Notes: generated from the letters alone by a model not told the origin. A DNA stretch of 64,000 bases from Amphirosellinia nigrospora (GCA_004123355.1 SCHM01000001.1:3464001-3528000), one strand, 5' to 3'; counted from the first letter of the stretch, positions 34,572 to 48,100 are shown. A program made the numbers and translations.

Positions 34572-34838
34572 CTAACTGTGCTCCGAAGCCACGCTCGGAT
34601 TCGTACGGGATGCAGCTTGTGGTGTCATCATCCCGAGAATATACAGAGCAGATACTGCGTGGAATGCCTCCTTATTTTGGTACACCGAACCGATGGGTAC
34701 CGTGATGGTCAACTTTGGGCCCGCCCCAACTCCTTCGTGGAAGGTCTCGACTACAACGGTAGTAGTGGGCGGCGCGACGGCGACGGCAGTCGGCGCGACA
34801 GCAAAGACGGTGGTGAGGAGGAGAAGCGTGACACGCAT
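34572..34838 (-). CDS. Small secreted-protein candidate, 88 aa
   Basis: A minus-strand frame with its own ATG at 34838 encodes a classic signal peptide (MRVTLLLLTTVFAVAPTAVA, likely cleavage after AVA). It is followed by a V/T/P-rich segment (PPTTTVVVETFHEGVGAGPK) and ends at 34572. There is no cysteine, which is unusual for a fungal effector. A downstream intron and further exons are possible. No homologue is recognised. The well-formed signal peptide is the only support. Confidence 0.4.
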   Translation of the reverse strand: MRVTLLLLTTVFAVAPTAVAVAPPTTTVVVETFHEGVGAGPKLTITVPIGSVYQNKEAFHAVSALYILGMMTPQAASRTNPSVASEHS

Positions 34839-35557
34839 CTTGGGTTATTATTCTCAACTGATTGGGTACCTAAGTTGAATTTAGATGAATCTCCGGATAT
34901 TACAAACCCGCACTTTGTGATTGCGACGAGAAATTTGAGTGAGAGTATAGAGTGCTTAGATCATAGATTTTACGGTTTACAAGAGGACCCAAGCTGGTTG
35001 TTTCTTGCATTTATCATCAAACTTTCGTCCAAACTTCCAAGACACCTTTAGCAGACATATCTTGTAACTAGATTTTCTCAAGGTCTTGGCTAATATACAT
35101 GCTTCAATATACAGATATGGGCACCCCGTTTAGCTGCGGCCTCTACATCTCTACTTTTACTTCATCTCCAATCGAGATGATCCCAAGATAAACGCAATAA
35201 AGCTTTCATTTCACAACAATATTAAATATACCACAAATGCTATCCCCGATTACATCTCTTATCAACCCTTGAGTTTGAGGGGCGCGCGCTTATGCATACC
35301 ACCCCAAATACTAAAAAGTCAACCCGTAGTACAGCAGCGTCCCTTCTGTTTTAGAACCAGATAGTAACCAGGTATCCGTAGGCACATAATAGAAAAGGGA
35401 GACATACACAAACTCTCGAAGGATATGAAAATATATTGGGATTCCTAAGCAATCTTCTCCCATTACATAAAGCCCAAAAAGGTGACTTACAATGGCAATC
35501 GAGGTTCTTCCCGCACCTTAAAAATACCACAACGATGCTATTTTCCGCAAAATACAG
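34839..35557. other. Intergenic region
   Basis: About 700 bp, AT-rich between about 35050 and 35300, without a recognisable gene. Confidence 0.4.
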
Positions 35558-37112
35558 TCAAGCCATTTCCTGGGAAGATGGGAAGTAAGCCCCCTTGGGC
35601 ATGGAATCGAGAGCGTGGCGGTTGATTTCTTTCAAATCTGGATAGCCCGCGACATTCATCAGGATATCCAGGTCCGCCAACAGCCCCTTAACGACATGCC
35701 GAACCCCCTCTTCGCCACGCTGCCTAAAGCATAAACCCACAGACGGCCGATGAAAAAACTTTGCACCAAGAGCGAGGGCCTTGAAAACGTCTGCTCCGCT
35801 GCGAATACCGGAGTCGTACATAACCTAACGGGTATCAGTCAGTCCTCGCCTTGATTCTAGCTTTCTGAACGGGGTAAGCAATGGGTGATACGGCGTAGGA
35901 AATGCTCACATAGGTCTTATCCCCTACAGCATCGACAATTTTCTCAAGCGCATCAAGACTTGCGATTGCGCCATCGACCTGTCGCCCAGCATGATTCGAC
36001 ACCACGATACCATCAACCCTATTTCCACCGCCTTCCGCGCATCGGCCGCACTCTGCAGCCCTTTGAGCACGAACGGTTTCCCACCGCTAATTCGGCGCCA
36101 GTTCTCCATCAACCACGGCAACCTATCCAAGAGAACGAGTGACCATGCCAGATATTCCATCGATCCACTGCGCGCCAACTTCTTGGGTTCTTTCTGAGGA
36201 TCGAGGCTCAACCCTTAATCTGCTCCCGAACGCCTTATCCTCGAGCCCGAGATCGCCCGCCCCATGCTCGTGGTAAAACGCATAGTTCCCAGTCGCTGCA
36301 TCGTCGTGTCGCCAAGCAAGCTGCCACGTATCCGTCGTGAGAAAGAGCGCCGTGTATCCGTTCTGCGCGGCGCGGTTGAGCATGCTGAGCGTCACGTTGT
36401 CATCGGGGCTCCAGTAGAGCTGGTAGAACCGGATTCCCTTTCCCGCCCCATCACCACCCGCTTCTCTTCCCGTCTCCTGCACGCTCGTTGGAAGAACCTG
36501 CGAGTGAATCGTTCGCCTTGGCTACGGACTCGATACTATAGCTTCCCGCGGAACTCAGGCAGTACGGCAGATTGAGCTCCCCCGCAACACGGGCGGGCGA
36601 TAACTCCCCAGTCGGGTGATAAATCCTGTTGATCCCGATTGGCGCAAACCCTATGGGTGCCGACACTTGGTGTCCGAAGATCGTGGTGGCAGTATCTCGA
36701 GACTGCGTGTCAACTAACATCCGCGGCACGATCTGGTGCCGATAGAACGCCTGTCGGTTTGCGTAGTGCGTCCACGAGTGACCCGCATTGCAGGATGCGT
36801 AGTGCCTTTGATTTTTGAGTGACTGTGATTGTTTCTTTCTGTACTGGTGTAGAGGTGAAATGATAGAATAAAGAAAAGAGGCATCACGTACCAACCGCCT
36901 TCTGAGAGGCTGCTTGGCCAGGGCCCGGAGTTTTTCGGGGTCCGTTTAAAATTCATTTTTCAGCATGTTGAGCATCTTATCCGTAGAATATACCTACCAG
37001 TGTTAAAAGGAGGATGTTTGCCTTCATTGGGAGCCCAAAAGAGCTCGCGCTGGTATAAACCCCATTGCGGCGTGGTGCGCTGATTGATGTTTGGGTTATT
37101 TGGGTCACTCAT
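35558..37112 (-). CDS. FMN-dependent 2-hydroxyacid dehydrogenase (lactate 2-monooxygenase-like), several frame breaks
   Basis: Starts MSDPNNPNINQRTTPQWGLY at 37112, with QRELFWAPNEGKHPPFNT typical of fungal lactate-monooxygenase-like proteins. Then DPEKLRALAK, the exon WTHYANRQAFYRHQIVPRML, VSAPIGFAPIGINRIYHP, LNLPYCLSSAGS, GIRFYQLYWSPDDNVTLSML and SGGKPFVLKGLQSAADARKA. The active-site block VSNHAGRQVDGAIASL (catalytic His and substrate-binding Arg) is followed by VMYDSGIRSGADVFKALALGA. It ends PKGAYFPSSQEMA at 35558. Introns lie near 36960-37010, 36830-36895 and 35825-35910. Frame changes occur near 36915, 36490, 36170, 36025 and in the FMN phosphate loop near 35750. It should oxidise 2-hydroxyacids with FMN, giving a 2-oxoacid or its decarboxylation product. 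The substrate is not determinable here. Confidence 0.82.
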
Positions 37113-39007
37113 ATTAGTAAAATCCAGCTCAATAATTTGATATGTTTAATGCGTAATATTTTCAGCTAGAAAACAATTGGCAGGAGATGGGTGAGACAGG
37201 TATTAATGCTGCCCGACCTATTCGTAGTATGAGGCAACATTGTCGGATGTATGACATCAACATACATACATGCATCTGGGTCACTTCTGGTGTCCATAAT
37301 ACCATAGCAAACGACATGAACTTGAGATAAAGACTGACAATTTAAATTGGACCTAGTTTTATACCATTCAACGGCCATACTCAATAACAAAGTCGCTCAT
37401 ATCAGTCGCGGCTCAGTCGCGCAGGGGGCTCATCCATTAATGCTGGTTCTACTTTTCCGATTGCTTTCCATTATGCTTCAATACCCTTCCTGTCGCCTTT
37501 CAAACTCTCTCTTCATTTTCTCTCCAATAAATATAAAAATTGTAGAGCGAGCACCTTTAGGAAAATAGTGTCTCTAGCGCGTTGATGTCACAAGGGCTCT
37601 GATTGAGGGCTTGGAATAGGTTCAATTGAGTAATAAGCAACTATGGTGCCAAAGGGGCCATATAGATCTAAGTTCCTTATTCTGTCGAAGGGAGGATTCG
37701 TGCCTTTTATGCTCAGAATTCTCCTTCTTTCCTACAGTCGTGGTCCTTTACGGGACCGAGATCTAGAGACCTGTGTAGCCGGAGAAGCGAGTGTTTCGGT
37801 GTTCGATTTCAGCTCGGTATCTGCTTCTAAGACTCAGGATAACTTCGTACGACTGCCTCAGCTTTGTAGGGTAGTATCTAGCAAACTCCGTATATAACTT
37901 GTGTTGCACTGTATTGCGCACTCGCCAGGATCCGTGTGACAGTTGATGTAGTCTTGAGATGAAACGACGCCTCTTAGGCCGCCTTCTGCACACATTTCAT
38001 ATTTCGTTTAGATAGTGACGTCACTAGGTATATCTAGATAAAATATATGTTCATGAAAGGTAAATTCTGCTCAGCTGCCAGATTCCGAAATCCAACAATA
38101 CAATCCAGCCATGGCGTATTTATATAAGAGTACACTACTTTTTTTTGAAGATGCGTGACTAGCACAACTACCTAGATGCCTCTTCAGAAAATAATCGGCA
38201 TGCAGCAAAACGTTGATTTGGTGTCAATTGGATACTATATAAGCACGTGAAGCTCACGTAAAATCATTGTGACATACTTAACCCTATCAGTGTTATGCGA
38301 TAGCATCATACCCCATAATGAGTATAAGACTTGAGCTAGCTGATAGTGGTATTCAAGGCTAAGGTACGGCATTCCCAATCAACAAGACTAAACTGAATCA
38401 TGAGTATAATGACATCAAATACACGACTGCTCTTTCTTATTGGTATTGAAGAGCAAACCTGGGTCGTGTGAGGGGAGTTAATTGATGATTAGGCTTGTCG
38501 CGACGGCGTAGCGTCGAGCACTTAATTTGACATGTTTCGCCTACTTCGACGAGAGGACTATCAGAACAGAGAAGAGGCTCAAGGACTCAAGCCGAGGCAC
38601 TAATGACACCTCAACCAGCTCTATCCTCGAGCCAGGATATGTATTCTCTGGCAATGGTGCCAGCAATAATTCAGAAATACTTGGCTCTCACCGTGATGTT
38701 CATCATAGCGGAAGTAGGGGAGTTGAAAAGTGAAGGAGATAGGCAGGTGGAATAATTGTGCGGATGATATCCACCAATCGGTCAAATATCCTGAGGATTT
38801 ACATATCCTTCAGGAGCCCCGTAGTTGTATGCTGTGGATTCCATGGGTATGATTGACAGGGGAATAAAATAATAAATGTAATGCTTAAAACTCTCATTCT
38901 TCCTAGAGATGTGAGGATCAGTATCGTTGTATGCCTCTGTTATAGCCTTAACTCGTTTTATAGGGGCTGTGGATAAGGATACACTATTCATGATGCACCA
39001 CCCCCCG
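37113..39007. other. Divergent intergenic region, FMN enzyme to polygalacturonase
   Basis: About 1.9 kb carrying both promoters. Short frames (for example 38527-38733) are unrecognised. AT-rich segments lie near 38030-38420. Confidence 0.4.
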
Positions 39008-40355
39008 ATGAAAACTATAACGGCGGTCGCTCTATCTCTCCTTCTCGGCGTCAACGATGTCGTAGGAACACCTGCCCCCATGGTGACACCAGCACCACGC
39101 CTCGAAGACGCTATAGCTCCTCGTGCCGACGCATGCACATTCAGTGGATCGCTTGGCTACTCATCAGCAAGCGTTAGCAAGGCTTCATGCTCAACAATCG
39201 TTCTATCTTCGTTGCAGGTTCCCGGCGGCCAAACGCTAAACCTGGAGAAATTGAACGACGGAACTACGGTAATCTTCGAGGGGACGACAACATTTGGGTA
39301 TGCTGAGTGGGAAGGATCTTTGTTCTCCGTCAGCGGGAACAGCATTACGGTCAAGGGGGCCGAGGGTAGCGTGCTCGATGGGCAGGGCGCGTTGTATTGG
39401 GATGGGATGGGCGGCAGTGGTGGTGTTACCAAACCAAAATTCTTCAAGGTAAAGATAACCAGTTGGCGTAATAGGGGAGAGGAATGCTAATCTGTGTTCT
39501 TTCAAAGGCAAATCATCTCAATGACTCGACGCTTCAAGGCATCACGATCAAAAACGCCCCCAAAAATAGCTTTAGCTTGAATTATGTTTATAACCTTACC
39601 GTCAAGGACATCACAGTCGATGATCGGGATGGCGAAGCTTTGGGAAAGAACACGGATGCGTTCAATAGTGAGTTTTCCTCTTATTCATTTAACACTAGAT
39701 TTCAGTTCCTTCTCCCCTGTATCACCGTGTCCTCGTTTCGAGACTGAAGTACACTTAAGGAAAGAGATGTTTAATAACTACTAATTGGTACGACATAGTC
39801 AACAACGCCGACGGTGTAACTATCACAGGCGCGAAAGTGTGGAATCAAGATGACTGTGTTGCCATCAACAGCGGCGAGAACATTTATTTTGGCTCTGGAT
39901 TCTGCTCAGGAGGTCATGGGCTATCGATCGGGTCGATAGGAGGGCAGACTGTCAACGTAGTGTCCAATGTGACATTCGCAGACAGCACAGTACAAAATTC
40001 ACAACAATCAGTGCGTATCAAGACCATCTCGGACGCCACGGGAACGGTTCAGGACATCACGTACCGTAATATCTTCCTTGATAACGCTGAAGTTGACGCC
40101 GACTATAGTGACTATGGTGTGATAGTCACTCAATCATACGGCGGGGACAAGGGCAAGCCGACAAACGGTGTCATAATTACCGACTTCGTGCTGCAGAACG
40201 TCACAGGTACTGTTGGTAGTGAGGCTGCTCGAGTCTATATCGAATGCGGCGTGGGTAGCTGTAGTGACTGGAGTTGGAGCGGTGTCAGTATTACTGGTGG
40301 CGCGAAGAGCTCCAGTTGCCAGAACGTGCCATCCGAAGGCGGTGTCTCATGCTGA
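39008..40355 (+). CDS. Endopolygalacturonase, GH28
   Basis: Three exons (39008-39448, 39508-39667, 39799-40355) sum to 1158 nt, an intact 385-aa enzyme. [20 protein letters not shown] is a signal peptide, followed by a short propeptide ending near APRAD. GH28 hallmarks are all present: NTDAFN, the catalytic pair in [21 protein letters not shown] with the active-site His, and RIKT. Cysteines near the C-terminus (CGVGSC, then SSSCQN and GVSC at the end) fit the usual disulfides. It cleaves alpha-1,4 bonds in homogalacturonan outside the cell and points to a plant-associated or saprotrophic lifestyle. The ATG at 39008 was chosen because it gives the cleanest signal peptide; an in-frame ATG lies upstream. 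No frame break. Confidence 0.95.
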
Positions 40356-40645
40356 TAATTCTGATGATAGCATATACCCTAAAATACCTATGTTACTAGA
40401 ATGATAAAGCAGCCTCTTCAATATTTGCACACAACCCAGCAAGTCTAGCTGGATGTCTATCACTATCCTAACAAGAGGAGTTTATCCCCTCAACGTTTTT
40501 TATTATATACAATTAAGAACCCTGCGCAACCTGTAACCCATGTGTCATCAATTCGAGTCTCTTTTTTGCTTAATAGATGTTTACAGCCCAGCTAGCGACT
40601 TATGAGTGTTTATATCAGGTGTGAAACCCAATTGAATGTCCAGTA

Positions 40646-43035
40646 TTAGACGATGCGTATGTGTTGCCACCGTGGTCTCCCTTTCCTAATCACCTCGATA
40701 AAATGAGATTTGTTGTGTATTTTTACAAGTCGAGTAATACCCACTCGGCGGTACCTGCCATGTTGCCCTGCCACATCTAAGAGCATTATGTATAGGTCAA
40801 AATAGAGCTCAGGGGGGTCTTGGCTATATTTGTGTGGTACATCACGATACCCGCGGCCTGTGACCAAAGCAAAAGTTTCAAATGGTTGTGGCCTGACAGT
40901 AACCGCCCCCGGAAGATAACGTGACTCAAGCCCGGGAGAGATAGACCATGAATCTAACATGCTAAATTCCCTACTCATCTTTCTCTTAGCCTCCTCGCCA
41001 GTTTCTGTGCTCTCCAGAGACAACAAGATAAAATTGTCTTTGTCGCTGTTAAAATGGGTTTCAAAATGCACGAAACGTGCATCGAATACGAGAGTCACCA
41101 TATGGAGAGTTGGCAGAGATAGCGAGTCATACATAGGCGACTCGGCTGATGTTCTTGCCTCATCGTCTGGTTCGCAATTTACCCACGGCTGGCTTGTAAT
41201 CAGCTTAGCTGGTAAATCTAGTCCCACCAAGAAGGGATCCGAAATAACGTTGTTCGTAGTCGGCAATGCGAGTATATCGTGATTGTGGAGGAATGTATAC
41301 TGGAACCAGGGGACGTCCCAATTAGGGAGGAGATAATTGCGTACCCAGTGGAAGCTGATCTGTACAGGCGAAGACGCCCAACTCCATGAAGGTGCAAATG
41401 GCTTCTCTGGCACTGGTGGCGTGGTCTCATACCCCCTACTACTCGTCTGGGCATAAAGACCCCGTACTGGTGCTTCCAAGTCAAGAGAATCTCACAAAAG
41501 CGTAGCGGATGCCCATGTTTCAGTAACCCCTTCGAGATTTCGTCTGGGTTCGTCATGGCGGCTATGATGACGCCAGCAAAGGCGTGCACTCTATCTTTCT
41601 CAACTGTAAGACTTCGGTTTGTATACTCTTCCAATGCATATACAAACTTCTCTACATCTAACACCTCAGACATGTTGTCTGGTTTGCTCTGAAGATTTTT
41701 ATGAAGTTTTTCGGTATCGTCATCGATTGTCTTCCCTATTATTCCTCTGTCGACCACGTTCCGGAGGGGTGGTGCGAAGGCCTAACGATTCGCGAAACTT
41801 ATGCGCACCACAGTTAAAGACGACTTCCGAATCCAAAATGAAAAGTAACCGTCTCGATAACACGTACTCTTCGAATGTCCAACCCCTAGAACTCCACATG
41901 CTCCTGCCAACAAGATCGTGCAATGGCTTAGCGAAGGAAAGAATCCCAACTGACGAACCTATAACAAGACGCTTCTCGGCTCTCCTTGGATTCTCGGGTG
42001 AACCAAGAAGCCCGCTTTGTGCGTCATCTCCACTGGCAGCAACTATAGTGAGTTGTGCTGCCGCGTAAATATCTTTCATGTAGGGGATAAGTATCGCCTT
42101 TTCGCTTTCGCTTGACTGGTCAATACAGATTCGATCAACCCAGAGCCATGCAAAACCAATAGAGCCAGCAATCATGGCAGCATCGCGGATGGTGGGGGCA
42201 TAGGCCGATATGGGTTTGCTCTCGGGAGGCGTCGGGTGGTCGACCGTGTGTCCCCAAACATACGACAAAGCAACAAAGTTTGGTAAAGACGTTGGCACCT
42301 CCACAGATCCCGTGGATGTGTTTATGACCCGGAATAGGCCACGGTTAATAATAGTTTGCATTCGGGATATTAGATTGCCGGGGATGGCTGGATGAGAGTG
42401 CTTTGAATCACATCGCCGTAGCCACTCCTTCACCAACTCGGCGTTGATCACTGCAGGGATTGGGAATCTTCCTTCCCTAGGAGATTTCGACTTGCTGGCA
42501 CATGCCATGGAAAAAATTATCTCTTCCTCCATCGGTTGAAACTGGACAAAAATTTGATACGTATGAATAATTCTAAACCTCTTACGACCGTGGAGCCATT
42601 TACGATAAAAGCCCACCCAGTCGTATCTCGGTCGTATTATGCATATGCATCGCATGTTGAGCAGCCAGCCCTCCTTCCACATCTCGTCGAGACTGGTGAC
42701 AAGCAGTCTGCAGAGCGAACATCGTGACTGCGTGTTCATAGCCTCTTCGAGTAAGAAACCGTTAATATAGACAGCGTTTTCATTTCCAGATCTTCGAGCA
42801 AATCGTCCTCGACAGAGTTGTATGGGTAGCTTGGGGGTACGTCTGGCGGTTTCTTCATCAATGGACTAAAATCCAGTTTACGATGGCGACATTTTCGACA
42901 CAGTAACGGAGCTTCCTCCCCAAACGGAAGGGTGAGCCAATGTGCGAGCCCATACTTGCGGGACTTGTTGGCTACCTCATCTTCCGGTGATAGTAACTTT
43001 GCTCTATAAAATCTGAAAGGATATGGCGGTATCAT
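40646..43035 (-). CDS. HET-domain protein (three frame breaks)
   Basis: Intronless on the minus strand from MIPPYPFRFYRAKLLSPEDE at 43035 to a stop at 40646; corrected length is about 797 aa. Cys pairs (LLCRKCRHRKLDFSPL, SLCRLL) precede the HET domain. The HET domain shows its three blocks: NFVALSYVWG, FAWLWVDRICIDQ and GRSMWSSRGWTFEEYVLSRR. The C-terminal region (PFAPSWSWASSPVQISF) is typical of long HET proteins. Frames change near 42745, 41765 and 41475 by single or double bases. HET proteins mediate non-self recognition and programmed cell death on hyphal fusion; partner and specificity are unknown. HET genes often decay, but the pattern here matches the errors in essential genes. Confidence 0.88.
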
Positions 43036-44096
43036 TTTTTAGACATTAAGCAATCAGTATATGGGCTGACAACCCTTGAGAACTGCTTTCTCCATGATGG
43101 CTAGCTTTTAAGTAGACATGAACGTCAAGGTCTGCCATGCAATGCAGTGGAAACCAAAAATTGTCATGTAGGCCTCAGTATACTAGCTATACCATATCAG
43201 GCTGAACTTTGGGGCTTCGGAACTTGCCAGGTCATAGGTGCCGAGGGAACATCGCGGTATCCTGGCGTACCGAGCTCTTTTTTCTCCTGTGTTTTGTGAA
43301 TTGATGGATTTACTCACAGAACATATGTCAATTAGCTTATGGAGATTGAAATACGCTCGATATAATTCTAGATTCTGGCGGCAACGAGAGGTTCTATTCT
43401 ATCGCTAGATCCATCAATGTTACCTACTGTAGGTTAGTACATAACCTGGATCCTGGAGCCAAGACTTCAGATGTGCATCCTATCCCAATTCTGCCTTGAC
43501 AACCGCCGATTATATGGTACTTACATGGGGGGCAAGCCACAGCGCTTCGAGTCTCCTGTGATTGTTAAACCTCTAATATGGCATAGCATTAGGGCTTAGG
43601 TGCTGCCATAGAGTGACAATATGTGTATGTTGATGTGGAACCATCAACATCTCACATACCGACTCATCCCCATATAACGATATACATAGGGAGCACATCT
43701 GTGTCCGCAGGAATAGGAGAACTTTTTAAGTAGTGTTTGTTTGACATTATTAGGGACTCTGTACTTGAGGTAGGTAATAGATACCTGCTGGTGCACGAAG
43801 GTTGTCAAAACCACCTTATGGAGGCTATCTGACCATGTAGGGGGAGTCTCCCCGTCTACGTGTGTGCTCGGACTATACGTCCCAGAGCGCGCCACAGGCA
43901 TGATTAAGCCGGCATATCTGACGCTTTATAATCCGCTTGATTATATTCTACTAAACGATAACTTCCAATATATATCATAGACATGGCTTCGCCTTATATG
44001 ACTAGCACGGAAATTGCTACCCAATACTCCATTCTATAATGAACGCGGTATACACACGCAATTTCGAAACAAATATAGCCGCATATATCTAATGCC
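43036..44096. other. Intergenic region between HET and Smr genes
   Basis: About 1 kb upstream of the HET gene and downstream of the Smr gene. A minus-strand frame at 43644-43901 is unrecognised. Confidence 0.4.
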
Positions 44097-45127
44097 CTAC
44101 ATGACAGAACAGCAATACTTGCTGACAAGCTTTTTAAGAAAACTCTCAATTTCGTCATACTGTTCCTCTTCCTGGTTTTGTCCGCTATTGTGGTGCTGCT
44201 GTTGGCTGGGGCGATGTTGCTGCTGATTGCCGTTATTCTGTTGCGGGTGGTGTTGGTAACCGTCGTGCTGGGACGTCGTCGGAGGTAGCTTGATATAAAT
44301 ACGTCCTGCATTCTCCTCAGTCTCGTACTCTAGCCCAAGATTCTGGCAGAGTTCCTCGATCGCTGGCTTGATTCTCTGTATATGGTCGATACTATGTTGA
44401 CCTTGTCCGACGATTCTGCGGGCATTGAGACAACAGGTTAGCATGTTGTGCTATGCAACGCAACTTTTCGTAAGTTTGTGAGATGATGTGCTTCTTACAC
44501 ATGAAGATGGGTCCTTCCATTACTCTGGTCCTGCCGAATCCGGTTCGTGGTAAGGTCCACAGCCTCGTGGACATATAAACCATGCAAGTCAATAGTGTCT
44601 GCGTCTATGCCGTTGTTGACCTTGTTGAAAATCGTCTTGCTCGCTTGTTCGTTCAACCTATCCCCTCAGCGGCATGCGCTTTGCCATCATTGCTTAACTG
44701 CTTTGCCCCGGCTCCATCACCTCGTTCATACGCCTCGTGGGCCTATTCTTCGTTCAATAACCCGGTTAACAGGTCAATTCGGGTGCGCAATACCGAACCA
44801 GGGGAATATATCGTAAGGGGGCTTGGGAATGTGAAGAAGCAATACGCGAATGATATACGTACGCGTTGCATGCAAGCATCTTTTTTTGCATATTCCTGCT
44901 TGGCCGGTTCCCGCAATTTTCGGAACTCCTCGTCGTTGATTCTGGGGTTGTGGTGGTGGGAATCTGTGGCACATCATTCAAAAGTAAGCAATGGGTTGTT
45001 GATATCGAGTACCGTTAGGAAGTTGGGTTGGGGGGAGAAAGGGATAGAACACATTACACATACTACTGCTATGGTTGCCAGGCCCTTTATGCCTAGGATA
45101 TTGGTCAAGCTCGACGCCAGCCGACAT
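44097..45127 (-). CDS. DUF1771-Smr domain protein (one or more frame breaks)
   Basis: Starts MSAGVELDQYPRHKGPGNHS at 45127. The first intron joins to SHHHNPRINDEEFRKLREPA, then a charged DUF1771 helix (QEYAKKDACMQR, AHEAYERGDGAGAKQLSND, LNEQASKTIFNKVNN). The Smr domain follows: IDLHGLYVHEAVDL, an intron at about 44417-44500, VIVGQGQHSIDHIQRIKPAI and ENAGRIYIKLPP. The tail is Q/H/N-rich and ends SKYCCSVM at 44097. The DLHG and GxGxHS motifs are the conserved Smr nuclease/RNA-binding elements. DUF1771-Smr proteins include yeast Cue2 relatives linked to no-go mRNA decay, but most fungal members are uncharacterised. A G is apparently lost near 44668 (GAGGGGATAGG). Intron borders around 44720-44860 are approximate. 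Confidence 0.8.
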
Positions 45128-48100
45128 TGTGTAGTTGTCAAGTTAAAGAGCAAAGCATAAAAATCCAAAGTTCGGATGCGGACAAAGAGAAGCTTCCAAT
45201 TGAACAGAACAAAGCACACCGGTATTCATGTGCCAGGTAACTTAGCTGTAATCGACAATCGTGGAGAGATCTGGCGCTAGACAACTGGTAGCCCTCCAGT
45301 CAGCTAGCTGGATAGCTGACCGACTGGGGTGTGATAGTATGAATATTGGCTTGGCCTGAATAGTTAACCTAGAGACTTAGGATGGATCCGTCTGTCCTGA
45401 GCTGCCGGCTGCCGGCGGCATGGCATAGAATCAGACCGCCCATCGCTGCTATTGCTGCTGCATCTTCAGACCTTCTGTGCCGCTAATGGCACGCAGAAGC
45501 AATGTTTGTACACCTTGGGACTCGGAGTGCCTTGCAGATGCGCTGGAACGGTGACAGCTTGGGCCCCAAGATATCCAGGTACCAAGATCAGACATCTTTT
45601 CCATCGCACTTTAACCAGAAGGAGAATTAGGGAACCGAATATAGATTGGTTGAAATGCTAATGGTAATGATGATCTACACTAGAAGAGACGGGGCTTAAG
45701 GCCGGACTATTACCGCTTCGAAGCTCAAAGTGTACGCGGCGTAGCTAAATAGCTGCTCAAGTTCATACCGAATTCCGAATTAAGCCATCTTTGCGGAGTG
45801 AAGCGTACTGCTGAAGTTATACATGTACATACTGTAGTACTTAATCCAATGAGTTGAAAGTAGCCAATGAGAATTTGAATCATGTTATCGTCATTTTCAC
45901 AAGGACTCGACTAGGTTACCTAGGTTAGAGCCTGGCTCGGACTTGGGCACGGTCTATCCATTCTAGAACGGAAGCATAACGTGGTGACAGAATTGCTGGA
46001 TGTTACGAGTCATAGTAGTTATAAAATTTGTCTGTTGGCTGCTATTTATATCTATAAGCTCAAGTGTCGACCAATGCCCATCCAATATCTATCTGTAAGA
46101 TTTCTCGAGTAAGATTCGCCGTCGGTCTGTACCAAGTTTCGAATTTTGAAAATCTAGAGCCCCTGCTGTCGCAAAGCGGATCAACGTAGTATTGGTCTCA
46201 AACTATTGAGCTGCGCTGGGCGAGCAATGTTCCGAGGTGGAGAGTTTTATAATTCAGTCCTGTTGCAGATCAGGGAGTGGTCGTTATACAGCAGGTAACA
46301 AATTACAAGATTAAAAGAATAACTAGCTTCGTTAGTCCCCGCGAATAGAAATGTGGTGCTGCATCGTGAACTCAATTTGGCGTCCTTAGCAGGTTGAAAA
46401 GAATTTAGCCCCTACAAATAGCTGGGGCCGAATTGTCCAAAAGCGGACTTTTACTGACAAAATCAAAGACCAAGTTAGCTTAGTAGTCTAGATGAACCTT
46501 CGAAAGCATGACACTGAACATGACTCGAGGTCCCCGTGTGTCGTGCTAACACTCGAAGAAAACGAATCTTGCATACCTTAGGTAACGCATTGAAGAAGAA
46601 ACATGTGGTTATGTCCTAAAGACGTTTCAAAATTGCTGGGGTGGCGATCTTGGCGATACCTACCACCTCACTATCGGGTTCTCGCTACTTAGACTACTAT
46701 ATGAGGCATGTTTAAGGTTTGGGGTTCAGGTAAATACCCGCCGAAATTTAGTTTCCTTCGACTTCATAGTGATCCGAGCGCAACATTCTGACGCTGATAT
46801 GGAACTGCTTCCGCTATATTTGCCAAAACCCGGGAAGACCGGTCAGCCATTAGGCTCAACATGCGCTTTGATGGATATGTGTGCAGTTTTGTAGGCTATG
46901 GTTGTGCTATGGTAACCTATGAGAAGACAGAAGAAATGTAGTTGGCAACAAGATGTAAAGAATTTGAAGGGTAATGTCTTAGATATATTCGATAGCATTC
47001 GGAACGGCCGGGCTAATAATCATCCAACTACGTCTCTTTCCTGCCTGGTAAAAAGGCTACCATCTTTACCACCTACCGCCTTGAGGTAAGTGGCCCGTTG
47101 GTACCGTACATATTTTCTCGGCAGAGATATAAATAAATATGACGCCGCTGACAGCGGCAGGTGATGAGTCTGTTACTTTCATAGGCTCTTTGTTTGGTAG
47201 CTTTGTAATATTACCGGCTTGAGATTTTGGTCAGACCAACTACAAGTACGTATCTACCCTGCAGGGTGGCGTCGACATCTCACTGCAAGTTGATTTAGTG
47301 CAAGTGAGTGCGTTGTGCAGGATAGTTAGCTTGGATCTGGTATACAACGTCGCCACCTGCGAGGCCGGAGATCTCTTTGCTATCATTGCCTATGAACTTG
47401 TCTCGGCACCCAGTCCGTATAGTGGAGGTGCGTTGAGGAAACCCTTTTGCCTCGACATATTAGTCCATGAAAGTGGGCAGCGTTTGAAGGCTGCCAATGC
47501 TTTATCGTCACAACGCACAATGCCGGCCGATAAACGCGTAACTCGTAAGATTGCATGCTATATCCGGTCGCTTGCATCATAATAATCAATCAGCTTGGTC
47601 GCGTCTGATGTGGACAAAATAGCCGAGAGAACAAGCAATCGCTGAGCAGTGATCACATTTGGTACGCAATGATTGAAAATATTTCTATCAACATGGTAAT
47701 ATATAGGCCGTGGGATGGTTGGATACCTTATGTAGAGGCAACTAAGAAATCTATGTTCCTGCCCACGGTGAAGCAGTTAGAAAGGCATTAGAGAGTATAT
47801 AAAAATACCGATCCTTGTCGTCAGTCAGCACGGCAATCGAGTTCCTGATCGAGTATTGATCTCGTGGGGTCGATGATAAACGCAAATACCAACTGATAAT
47901 ACTTGCTAGGTTTTCTAATATTTGATTTCTAGCAAGGTTACCTTGCCTACGATGGCGACTCATCGATAGGCTTACAAGCCAAAGACTGGATGTAACCAAC
48001 TTATTAACCATTGTTTACAGTACTAGGCATGTTGCGTATCCCAGTAGGAGCGCATAGGATATTGCTGTTTGGTATTGGATCTAATAAGTAAACATAAGAT

